Assembly: GCA_036796435.1 (NCBI GenBank)
Contig: DAIRCY010000120.1
Location: 1 to 6,552 of the forward strand
Reading direction: 5' to 3'
Source: JAJYVT01 sp036796435
Lineage (GTDB): Bacteria > Actinomycetota > Acidimicrobiia > Acidimicrobiales > RAAP-2
DNA: 6,552 bases
Part shown: in pieces, positions 1 to 5,516 of the stretch
How the letters are laid out: each line of letters starts with the position of its first letter
Position numbering within the stretch: position 1 is the first letter of the stretch
Notes under the pieces: generated by a model
The model's database searches: none
What the model saw: the letters and a program-made list of their open reading frames with translations, nothing else
Told to the model about the DNA's origin: nothing
Program-made: the position numbers and the translations under genes

Positions 1-90
1 GAGAACGGGGCCGCCGAGAACGGGGCCGCCGAGACCGGGGACGCCGAGAACGGGGCCGCCGAGAACGGGGCCGCCGAGACCGGGGCGGCG
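1..90 (+). repeat. Six 15-bp tandem repeats coding for ENGAA-type pentapeptides
   Basis: Six consecutive 15-base units begin at 1, 16, 31, 46, 61 and 76. Units 1, 2, 4 and 5 are identical (GAGAACGGGGCCGCC). Units 3 and 6 share an A-to-C change that turns Asn into Thr (GAGACC...) and have further changes at their ends. The pattern is therefore A-A-B, A-A-B', a 45-base higher-order repeat. The unit is a multiple of three, so copy-number change would keep the frame. The array begins at the window edge and may continue upstream. Confidence 0.95.
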
Positions 91-228
91 CAACCGGCCG
101 GTACCGCTGCACCCGGGGGTGACGCCGCGACCGGCGGCGGAACAGCGACAATTGACGCGACCGCCACGGTCGACACGATGGAACCGGCCACGGCAGACGA
201 CGTGGCTACTGGAGGCACCGAGCAATGA
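1..228 (+). CDS. C-terminal tail of an unidentified protein (probably PspA or PspAA), 5' end outside window
   Basis: Reading frame 1 is open from the first base to a TGA at 226-228 and gives 75 residues. The visible part is wholly low complexity: six pentapeptides of the ENGAA/ETGAA/ETGDA type (residues 1-30 of the visible part), then a Gly/Ala/Thr/Asp-rich stretch ending in GGTEQ. It has no hydrophobic segment, no Cys and no recognisable domain, so it looks like a disordered acidic tail. Its stop overlaps the htpX start (ATGA, 225-228), which indicates one transcript and probable translational coupling. In actinobacteria the gene before htpX is usually pspAA or pspA, and pspAB lies downstream here, so this is probably the end of one of those. 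That identity is inferred only from position; a long repetitive tail is not a feature I associate with either family. The frame is better supported than the competing frame-2 ORF because it ends exactly at the htpX start. Confidence 0.6.
   Translation, partial: ENGAAENGAAETGDAENGAAENGAAETGAAQPAGTAAPGGDAATGGGTATIDATATVDTMEPATADDVATGGTEQ
210..215 (+). promoter_or_regulatory. Shine-Dalgarno sequence of htpX
   Basis: TGGAGG lies inside the last codons of the upstream gene, 9 bases before the ATG at 225. It supports that start and, with the ATGA overlap, translational coupling to the upstream gene. Confidence 0.75.
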
Positions 229-1178
229 CCACCGCAGGGCGGATCCCCGCAGACAGGGGACTGACGACCCGCATGTTCCTCACCGGACTCTTCCTCGTAA
301 TCCTCTACGCCGCGTTCGGCGCCATCCTCTTCGCGGTCTTCAAGAGCTTCGTGATCATGTTCGTCGTGATCTTCGGATTGCTCTTCGTCCAGTACTGGTT
401 CTCGGACAAGATCGCGCTCTGGGGCATGCACGGGCGCATCGTGACGCCGGAGCAGGCGCCGCAGTTGCACGGGGCAGTCGACCGGCTCTGCGCGCTGGCG
501 GACATGCCCAAGCCCCGTGTGGCGATCGCGGATGTCGACATGCCGAACGCGTTCGCGACCGGCCGTAGCCCGAAGGCCGCGGTCGTGTGCGCGACGACCG
601 GGCTGATGCGGCGCCTCGACGAGCCCGAGATCGAGGCGGTGCTCGCCCACGAGCTGTCGCACGTGGCGCATCGCGACGTCGCGATCATGACCATCGCGAG
701 CTCCCTCGGCGTCCTCGCGGGCCTCCTCACCCGGATGATGCTGTTCGCCACCATGTTCGGCGGCGGGGGTCGCGGCGGGCGGAATCAGGGCGCCGGCCAG
801 ATCGTGCTGATGGAGATGGCGGTCATGCTCGTCTCGATCATCGTCTACGCGATCAGCTACCTCCTCACGATGGCGCTCTCCCGCTACCGTGAGCTCGCCG
901 CAGACCGTTCCGGCGCCCTCCTCATCGGGCGGCCGTCGTTGCTCGCGTCGGCTCTCGTGAAGGTGTCCGGCGAAATGGCGAGGATCCCGACGCGCGACCT
1001 GCGCAAGGCCGAAGCCTTCAACGCGTTCTTCTTCACGCCGGCGATCACCACCCGCCCTGGACAGTCCGGACAGGGGGGCGGGTTCTCGCTCAGCGCGCTG
1101 TTCTCGACCCATCCCAGCCTCGAGCGGCGCCTCGCCCAGCTCTCGCAGCTCGAAGCGCAGCTGGGGCAGCCCCGCTGA
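225..1178 (+). CDS. htpX: HtpX-type membrane zinc metalloprotease (peptidase family M48)
   Basis: This 317-residue protein is an integral-membrane M48 endopeptidase. In this family HtpX degrades misfolded or damaged membrane proteins at the cytoplasmic face of the inner membrane. Two hydrophobic segments lie near the N terminus (about 17-38 and 42-58). The family motif NAFATGR is at 108-114. The zinc site HELSH is at 142-146 (ligands H142 and H146, catalytic E143), and the third ligand is E223 in SRYRELAADR. Two more hydrophobic segments lie at about 153-178 and 193-217, split by a Gly/Arg-rich loop (179-192). The closing motif STHPSLERR is at 294-302. Length and architecture match HtpX and no catalytic residue is missing. 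The ATG start has a TGGAGG site 9 bases upstream and overlaps the preceding stop. The downstream pspAB gene places it in the actinobacterial phage-shock/envelope-stress neighbourhood, where it is presumably co-expressed with PspA. Confidence 0.95.
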   Translation: MTTAGRIPADRGLTTRMFLTGLFLVILYAAFGAILFAVFKSFVIMFVVIFGLLFVQYWFSDKIALWGMHGRIVTPEQAPQLHGAVDRLCALADMPKPRVAIADVDMPNAFATGRSPKAAVVCATTGLMRRLDEPEIEAVLAHELSHVAHRDVAIMTIASSLGVLAGLLTRMMLFATMFGGGGRGGRNQGAGQIVLMEMAVMLVSIIVYAISYLLTMALSRYRELAADRSGALLIGRPSLLASALVKVSGEMARIPTRDLRKAEAFNAFFFTPAITTRPGQSGQGGGFSLSALFSTHPSLERRLAQLSQLEAQLGQPR

Positions 1179-1220
1179 GGCCGGGCCCCGCCCAGCCGCC
1201 GCAGCTCTGATCCCCGCTCC

Positions 1221-1901
1221 GTGGGCTTCCTCGACAGCCTCCTCGGTCGCACCAAACCGGTCCGCCCGAACCTCGACGCGCTCTTCGCGCTGCCGTCCGC
1301 GGCCGTCACGCTCCAGACGTCGGCCGGACTCGTGCTGTCGGGGAAGGCGGGGGTCTGCTGGATGCCGCCGGCCGGCCAGTCGGCCGCCGACGTCCAGCAT
1401 CAGATCGCCGAGCTGCTCGACATCCCCGACGACCCTGCCGCAGCGGGCCAGGCGACGGCTGAGGGTGCCGCCCCGACCGGTCCGACCGCGGAAGCCGGGG
1501 CCGTGGAGACCGGGTCGGGCGGCGGCTCCAAGGCCGGCCTGCTGACGCAGGCCGAAGACGCCTACGGCTACCGGTGGCTCCTCCTCGACGACGGCGACGT
1601 GGAAGACCTCGTGAACCGGGTCCACCTCGTGAACTCCTTGCTGGCGGAGAACGGATGGGGGCCCCAGCTCCTGTGCTCGGTCTTCGGGGTGACCCCCGCG
1701 ACGGGAGCAGATTCGTCGGCGAAGCCCTTCTTCCTCGTCTACCTCTTCAAGCGAGGCACCTTCTATCCCTTCGCCCCGGTGGGCAAGGAGCGGCGCGACA
1801 GCGAGCTCGAGCTGCGGGTGCGCTCGCTCCTCGGGTCGGACCTGCCGGTCGAAGCGGACCTCACCCGGTGGTTCCCGCTGTGGGACCTCCCCGTCCGCTG
1901 A
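1221..1901 (+). CDS. pspAB: PspA-associated protein PspAB
   Basis: A 226-residue soluble protein recognised as PspAB, a partner family found beside PspA, PspAA and HtpX in actinobacteria and archaea. Its biochemical role is not established to my knowledge; a part in envelope stress is inferred from gene neighbourhood. Conserved blocks I recognise are MGFLDSLLGR at the N terminus, LFALPSAAVTL (21-31), DAYGYRWLLLDD (113-124), HLVNSLLAENGWGPQLLCSV (135-154), YLFKRGTFYPFAP (174-186) and LPVEADLTRWFPLW (208-221). There is no signal peptide or membrane segment. Residues about 70-108 are a low-complexity Ala/Gly/Thr/Glu linker between conserved blocks and are probably a lineage-specific insertion. 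The GTG start is chosen because MGFLD is the family N terminus; I see no convincing Shine-Dalgarno site in the 42-base gap after htpX, so translation may depend on read-through from htpX. Confidence 0.9.
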   Translation: MGFLDSLLGRTKPVRPNLDALFALPSAAVTLQTSAGLVLSGKAGVCWMPPAGQSAADVQHQIAELLDIPDDPAAAGQATAEGAAPTGPTAEAGAVETGSGGGSKAGLLTQAEDAYGYRWLLLDDGDVEDLVNRVHLVNSLLAENGWGPQLLCSVFGVTPATGADSSAKPFFLVYLFKRGTFYPFAPVGKERRDSELELRVRSLLGSDLPVEADLTRWFPLWDLPVR

Positions 1902-1951
1902 GCGGTCCAGCCCGCTGCCCGGTCCCGGCCCCTGACCCCTTGCAAGAGCCT

Positions 1952-2734
1952 GTGCCCGAGCCCCCACCCGAGCCCCCAGCGGCGCCGCCCGCGGGCGCCA
2001 CGTCCCACCACCGCCACATCGCGCTCGAAGGGGCCGTGAACTTCCGCGATCTCGGGGGCTATCGCGCCGGTGACGGCCGCACCATCCGCTGGCGGTCGCT
2101 CTTCAGGGCCGACGACCTCTCCCGGCTCAGCAGGCCCGACCGCGCCATCGTCCGCACGCTCGGCATCGCCACGGTCATCGACCTCCGCTCGCGCGCCGAG
2201 GTCGAGCTCGAGCGGTTCCCGGTCGACGAGATACCCGTCGGCTTCCACCACCTGCCGCTCGTCGCGGACCTCCCGCCGTTCGAGGAGTTCCAGGCGGGCC
2301 CGTCGTGGTTCGCCGGTCACTACCTCGACATCGCGCGGCGCTCCGGCGGCCAGATCGCACAGGCCTTGGCCATCGTGGCCCGCCCGCATTCGCGACCCGT
2401 GATCGTCCACTGCGCAGCGGGAAAGGACCGCACGGGCGTGCTGGTCGCGGTCCTCCTCGCCCTCCTCGGCATCCCGGACGAGACGATCGCCGAGGACTAC
2501 GCGCTGAGCGCGAGGGCGATGGACGGGGTGCTGGCGCGCCTCCTCGAGCGCCTGCCCGAGCAAGCCGAGGAGATCCGAAGCGTGGCAGCCACGATGTTCT
2601 CCGCCACACCCGACAACATCCATGCGCTCCTCCGCGGACTTCGGGAGGAGCACGGGTCGGTCGAGGGCTACGCGGCTGCGCACGGGGCGGGCAGCGAGGT
2701 GGTCGACGCGCTCCGGCAGGGGTTGCTCGAGTAG
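1952..2734 (+). CDS. Protein-tyrosine (or dual-specificity/lipid) phosphatase, Tyr_phosphatase_3 type
   Basis: A 260-residue cytosolic phosphatase (counted from this start) of the family that includes mycobacterial PtpB and IphP-like enzymes. Domain landmarks in order are NFRDLGGY (30-37), RWRSLFRADDLSRLS (46-60), IDLRSRAEVE (76-85), and the catalytic P-loop HCAAGKDRTG (153-162) with nucleophile C154 and phosphate-binding R160. K158 and D159 in the P-loop match the HCxxGKDR form seen in PtpB-like enzymes, some of which also act on phosphoinositides; substrate cannot be read from sequence. The first 20 residues are Pro-rich and look disordered. The start is uncertain. GTG at 1952 leaves a complete domain. 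TTG at 1940 is in frame, and GTG at 1880 is also possible: it overlaps the end of pspAB and has GGTGG 8 bases upstream. It lies on the same strand about 50 bases after pspAB, so it probably shares the transcript. Family call is firm; role in envelope stress is inference. Confidence 0.88.
   Translation: MPEPPPEPPAAPPAGATSHHRHIALEGAVNFRDLGGYRAGDGRTIRWRSLFRADDLSRLSRPDRAIVRTLGIATVIDLRSRAEVELERFPVDEIPVGFHHLPLVADLPPFEEFQAGPSWFAGHYLDIARRSGGQIAQALAIVARPHSRPVIVHCAAGKDRTGVLVAVLLALLGIPDETIAEDYALSARAMDGVLARLLERLPEQAEEIRSVAATMFSATPDNIHALLRGLREEHGSVEGYAAAHGAGSEVVDALRQGLLE
1955..1978 (+). repeat. Perfect 12-bp direct repeat coding for PEPPPEPP
   Basis: CCCGAGCCCCCA occurs twice back to back (1955-1966 and 1967-1978), in frame with the phosphatase. 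It encodes the Pro/Glu-rich start of its disordered N-terminal segment. Confidence 0.8.
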
Positions 2735-2747
2735 GCCTGCTCGGCTC

Positions 2748-2768
2748 CGCTCCCCTTCAGGGGCAGCG
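2748..2768. terminator. Hairpin between convergent genes, possible bidirectional terminator
   Basis: CGCT-CCCC (2748-2755) pairs with GGGG-AGCG (2760-2763 and 2765-2768) across a TTCA loop, with one bulged C at 2764. The stem of eight base pairs sits in the 34-base gap between the phosphatase stop (2734) and the dehydratase stop (2769), where both transcripts must end. No T-run follows on either strand, so it is not a classical intrinsic terminator; termination by this element is inferred from its place. Confidence 0.45.
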
Positions 2769-3053
2769 TCAGCGGGCGTCGTCCAGCGCGTCGATCTGCA
2801 TGGCGAGCGCGAGGTCCCGTCCCGTGAGGCCGCCCGCAGAATGGGTCGTGAGTCGCAGGACGACGGTGTTGAACCGGATGTCCACGTCGGGATGGTGGTC
2901 CGCGGCCTCGGCGAGCGCACCGACCCGGTTCACGTAGTCGAGCGCGCCCACGAAGTCGCGGAACTGGACCCGCTTTACGAGGACGTCACCGTCGCGCCGC
3001 CAGGACAGCCGCCTCTCCGAGAGTGCGGCGTCCGCCTCCTCGGGGCCGAGCAC
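2769..3053 (-). CDS. Pterin-4a-carbinolamine dehydratase (4a-hydroxytetrahydrobiopterin dehydratase)
   Basis: A 94-residue PCD/PhhB-family protein, which dehydrates 4a-hydroxytetrahydropterin to quinonoid dihydropterin in cofactor recycling for aromatic amino-acid hydroxylases. Visible landmarks are the N-terminal EEADAAL helix, W18, the FRDFVGALDYVNRVGALAE block (31-49), the signature ADHHPDVDIRFNTVVLRL (51-68) with H53 and H54, and H71 in TTHSAGGLTGRDLALA (69-84). These three histidines correspond to the catalytic set known in the family, so the enzyme should be active. The start at 3053 (GTG) is preferred because AAGGGGAG lies 6 bases upstream and the alignment to family N termini begins here; an in-frame GTG at 3071 would add six residues. 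It lies downstream of fumC on the same strand, 67 bases away, and is probably the last gene of that operon. No aromatic hydroxylase is in the window, so its pterin-using partner is unknown. Confidence 0.93.
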   Translation of the reverse strand: MLGPEEADAALSERRLSWRRDGDVLVKRVQFRDFVGALDYVNRVGALAEAADHHPDVDIRFNTVVLRLTTHSAGGLTGRDLALAMQIDALDDAR

Positions 3054-3059
3054 CCCGCG

Positions 3060-3067
3060 CTCCCCTT
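3060..3067 (-). promoter_or_regulatory. Shine-Dalgarno sequence that favours the 3053 start of the dehydratase
   Basis: On the minus strand AAGGGGAG lies 6 bases before the GTG at 3053. The alternative GTG at 3071 has only a G-run (AGGGGG) about 7 bases upstream. Confidence 0.5.
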
Positions 3068-3120
3068 CCACCTCTACGCCCCCTGCTCCACAGGCGGCCC
3101 GTGATCAACTTGCACTTCGC

Positions 3121-4509
3121 TCATGGGTGCGTCATCTCCTCGGGGTGCACGGCCTCGTCGAATTGCTCGCCGGTGAGGTACCCGAGCGCCACCGCCGCGT
3201 CGCGCAGCGAGATGCCCTCCTTGTGCGCCTTCTTGGCGACGTCGGCAGCCTTGTCGTAGCCGATCACCGGGCTCAGCGCGGTCACGAGCATGAGGGAGCG
3301 CTCGAGGTGGCGCGCGATCTGGGCGCGGTCGGGCTCGAGGCCTTCGACCATGTACTTGCGAAACGAGGTGCACGCCCCTTCGAGGAGCTCGATCGAGTGC
3401 AGCACGTTGTGCGCGATGAGCGGTTTGTTGACGTTCAGCTCGAAGTTCCCGCGCGCTCCGGCGATCCCGACCGCGGTGTCGTTCCCGATGACCTGGATCG
3501 ACACCATGATCATCGCCTCGGACTGCGTCGGGTTCACCTTCCCCGGCATGATCGACGAGCCCGGCTCGTTCGCCGGCAGCACGAGCTCGCCGAGGCCGCT
3601 CCGCGGTCCCGACCCGAGCCATCGGAGGTCGTCTGCGATCTTGTTCAACGAGCCGGCGAGCACCCGGAGCCCGCTGCTCGTCCAGACGAGAGCGTCGTGC
3701 GCGGCGAGCGACGCGAACTTGTTTGGTGCGGAGACGAAGGGGAGGCCGGTGAGCTCGGCGATCTTCGCCGCCACACGCGCGCCAAACTCCGGGGGGGCGT
3801 TGAGCCCGGTGCCTACCGCCGTGCCTCCGAGCGCGAGCTCGTAGAGGCCGGGCAGCGTCTGTTCGACCCGGACCAGGTCGGCGTCGAGCTGTGCCACGTA
3901 GCCGGAGAACTCCTGGCCGAGCGTGAGCGGGACCGCGTCCATGAGGTGCGTCCGTCCGATCTTGGTGATCCCGGCGAACGCGGCGGCCTTCTCGTCGAGC
4001 GCATCGCGCAGCGCGCGGACCGCCGGCACCAGCCTGCGCACGAGCTCTTCGGCGACCGCGACGTGCATGGCCGTCGGGAACGTGTCGTTGGAGGACTGGG
4101 ACATGTTCACGTGGTCGTTCGGGTGGACGGGCGACTTGGAGCCGCGCACACCGCCGTCGAGCTCGATCGCCCGGTTCGAGATGACCTCGTTCGCGTTCAT
4201 GTTCGTCTGCGTCCCGCTGCCGGTCTGCCAGACGCGCAGCGGGAACTGCTCGTCGAGCTTCCCCTCGGCGACCTCGCGCGCAGCGGTCGCGATGAGCTCT
4301 GCGCGTCGCGCGTCGAGGATGCCGAGATCTGCGTTGACGAGGGCGGCCGCCTCCTTGAGCACTCCGAAGGCGCGCAGCATCGGACGGGGCATGACGTCCC
4401 TGCCGATCGCGAAGTGATGGAGGGACCGCTCGGTCTGCGCCCCCCAGTAGCGGTCCGCGGCCACCTCGATCTCCCCCATGCTGTCGGTCTCGATCCGGGT
4501 GTCGCTCAA
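3121..4509 (-). CDS. fumC: Class II fumarate hydratase (fumarase C)
   Basis: A 462-residue cytosolic enzyme of the TCA cycle that interconverts fumarate and L-malate; homotetrameric and iron-independent in this family. The protein runs SDTRIETDSMGEIEV at the N terminus, GSGTQTNMNANEV (97-109, T100), SPVHPNDHVNMSQSSND (126-142, H129), KIGRTHLMDAVPLTLGQE (183-200, H188), and the fumarase/aspartase signature GSSIMPGKVNP (317-327). H188 and S318 fall at the same numbers as the catalytic pair of E. coli FumC, and K324 and N326 are present. The C-terminal domain is complete, ending in EEMTHP. The TTG at 4509 is chosen because AAGGAGG lies 4 bases upstream and the length then fits the family. An ATG further upstream would lie inside nfo and lacks such a site. 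The stop of nfo overlaps this start as TTGA. Aspartase or argininosuccinate lyase are less likely given the HPND and THLMDA motifs. Confidence 0.97.
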   Translation of the reverse strand: MSDTRIETDSMGEIEVAADRYWGAQTERSLHHFAIGRDVMPRPMLRAFGVLKEAAALVNADLGILDARRAELIATAAREVAEGKLDEQFPLRVWQTGSGTQTNMNANEVISNRAIELDGGVRGSKSPVHPNDHVNMSQSSNDTFPTAMHVAVAEELVRRLVPAVRALRDALDEKAAAFAGITKIGRTHLMDAVPLTLGQEFSGYVAQLDADLVRVEQTLPGLYELALGGTAVGTGLNAPPEFGARVAAKIAELTGLPFVSAPNKFASLAAHDALVWTSSGLRVLAGSLNKIADDLRWLGSGPRSGLGELVLPANEPGSSIMPGKVNPTQSEAMIMVSIQVIGNDTAVGIAGARGNFELNVNKPLIAHNVLHSIELLEGACTSFRKYMVEGLEPDRAQIARHLERSLMLVTALSPVIGYDKAADVAKKAHKEGISLRDAAVALGYLTGEQFDEAVHPEEMTHP

Positions 4510-5447
4510 CGCTCCTCCTTGGCCGTTCGGCTCGGTCGTCTCTCCCATTCTGCCGCCGGCCGGCCCGTCTCCTCCCACAGGCGCCGCCCGGCCGAGAGGA
4601 TCTCGCGGGCCGAGGCCACGTCCTCGGCCCTGGGGCCGTCCCCGGCGCCTGCGACCTCCAAGATGGCAGGCAGCCCCTCGAGCGCGCGGTGCGCGAGCAG
4701 ACAGCCGAGCCCCTTCTCTCCGATCGTCCCCACCCCGAGGTTCGCGTGACGGTCGGCCCTCGAGCCGAGGGCGGTCTTCGAGTCGTTCAGGTGGAGGCAG
4801 CGCAGCGCACGGAGCCCGACCGTCGCGTCGAGGGCGGCCACCACCTCGTCCGCCTCGGCGGGCGAGCCGAAGGAGACCCCCGACGCCCACAGGTGCTGGG
4901 TGTCGAGGCAGATGCCCAGCGCGTCGCCCGCCCCGGCGCGCTCGAGGAGGACGCCGAGCTCCTCGAGGCTGGCGCCGATCGACCCGCCGGCGCCCGCGGT
5001 GTTCTCGACGAGGATCGGGCACGCCCCTCCGACGCCGCGTGTCGGCGTGGCGCCGAGCCCCCACAGGAGTCCTTCCACCACCTGGTCGGCGACCGCATCG
5101 AAGCCGCGACCGAGGTGGCTCCCGACGTGCACGACGAGTCCGGCCGCCCCGAGTGCCCGCGCGGCGGCCAGGTTGGACGCGAGCGTCTTCCTCGAGCGCT
5201 CGAGGAGGACCGGGTCGGAGCTCGCGAGATTGATGAGGTAGGAAGCGTGGCAGTACGTCGCGACGATGCAGGGGTCTTCGGCCTGGGCGTCGCGGTAGCG
5301 GGCGAGCTGCTCGGGGTCGTGGCGGGTCGACCGCCACATCCGCGGGCTCTGCGTGAAGATCTGGACGACGTCCGCGCCGACCGCCCGGCCGCGCGCGAGC
5401 GCCCCGAGAAGCGAGCCGGCAGTGCGCACGTGCGCGCCGATGAGCAC
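4506..5447 (-). CDS. nfo: Endonuclease IV (AP endonuclease, deoxyribonuclease IV)
   Basis: A 313-residue TIM-barrel metalloenzyme of the AP endonuclease family 2. It cleaves DNA 5' to abasic sites and removes 3' blocking groups in base excision repair. The start MLIGAHVRTAGSL is the family N terminus. The expected trinuclear zinc ligands all appear: H67 in CHASYLINL, H107 in HVGSH, E148 in ILVENTAG, D182 and H185 in CLDTQH, H219 in LHLNDSK, D232 and H234 in RADRH, and E264 in ILEVAG. Length is slightly above E. coli Nfo; the last 20 or so residues (rich in Arg, Glu and Trp) look like an added tail. The ILE-T-P form usual at the last ligand is ILEVAG here, a mild departure that keeps the Glu. 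The GTG start at 5447 is set by the family N terminus; no good Shine-Dalgarno site precedes it, but a -10-like TACGTT ends 6 bases before it. The gene overlaps fumC by four bases. Confidence 0.95.
   Translation of the reverse strand: MLIGAHVRTAGSLLGALARGRAVGADVVQIFTQSPRMWRSTRHDPEQLARYRDAQAEDPCIVATYCHASYLINLASSDPVLLERSRKTLASNLAAARALGAAGLVVHVGSHLGRGFDAVADQVVEGLLWGLGATPTRGVGGACPILVENTAGAGGSIGASLEELGVLLERAGAGDALGICLDTQHLWASGVSFGSPAEADEVVAALDATVGLRALRCLHLNDSKTALGSRADRHANLGVGTIGEKGLGCLLAHRALEGLPAILEVAGAGDGPRAEDVASAREILSAGRRLWEETGRPAAEWERRPSRTAKEER
4514..4520 (-). promoter_or_regulatory. Strong Shine-Dalgarno sequence of fumC inside nfo
   Basis: On the minus strand AAGGAGG sits in the codons for the Lys-Glu-Glu near the end of nfo, 4 bases before the TTG at 4509. 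It is the strongest ribosome site in the window and decides the fumC start. Confidence 0.85.
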
Positions 5448-5453
5448 AGGCCG

Positions 5454-5459
5454 AACGTA
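5454..5459 (-). promoter_or_regulatory. Possible -10 element for leaderless nfo transcription
   Basis: TACGTT on the minus strand matches TANNNT and is followed by six bases and then the GTG start of nfo. That spacing would put the transcription start on the GTG itself, as in leaderless actinobacterial mRNAs. No clear -35 hexamer is seen at 16-18 bases upstream. Confidence 0.4.
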
Positions 5460-5470
5460 GCCCCCGCCAC

Positions 5471-5476
5471 TACCAT
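5471..5476 (+). promoter_or_regulatory. Possible -10 element for the FAD oxidoreductase gene
   Basis: TACCAT on the plus strand resembles TATAAT (four of six). It would start transcription near 5483, leaving about 34 bases of leader that includes the GAGAGGA ribosome site. I see no convincing -35 hexamer. Confidence 0.3.
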
Positions 5477-5501
5477 GACCCGGCGCGCGACGTGCGCCGC
5501 A

Positions 5502-5508
5502 GAGAGGA
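5502..5508 (+). promoter_or_regulatory. Shine-Dalgarno sequence deciding the TTG start of the FAD oxidoreductase
   Basis: GAGAGGA ends 8 bases before the TTG at 5517. The in-frame ATG at 5475 has no comparable site before it. Confidence 0.55.
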
Positions 5509-5516
5509 TTGACCCT

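Noticed and set aside
119..568. 149-codon plus-strand frame overlapping the left fragment and htpX
   Set aside because: It runs out of frame through htpX, is Arg/Pro/His-rich and lacks a domain.
1179..1220. Possible hairpin or promoter between htpX and pspAB
   Set aside because: Only a four-base GGGC/GCCC stem and no TANNNT element; it looks like a plain intergenic spacer.
1763..2920. 385-codon minus-strand open frame opposite pspAB, the phosphatase and the dehydratase end
   Set aside because: It is the reverse shadow of recognised genes; the composition is Arg-rich and no family is recognisable.
3081..3095. CCTG/CAGG inverted repeat between fumC and the dehydratase
   Set aside because: The four-base stem is too short to support a terminator or regulatory hairpin.
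3127..4749. 540-codon open frame on the plus strand opposite fumC and nfo
   Set aside because: It is antisense to two genes with full catalytic motifs. Its Arg/His/Val/Asp/Glu-rich translation shows no domain and is what GC-rich third positions produce on the opposite strand.
4510..5337. N-terminal extension of the fumC frame to 5337
   Set aside because: The extension lies wholly inside nfo and is Arg/Pro-rich; true fumarase sequence starts at the TTG at 4509 behind a strong ribosome site.
5475..5516. ATG at 5475 as start of the FAD oxidoreductase
   Set aside because: It is in frame but has no ribosome site, would overlap the -10-like TACCAT and adds a non-conserved stretch before the FAD fold. 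Kept as an alternative only.
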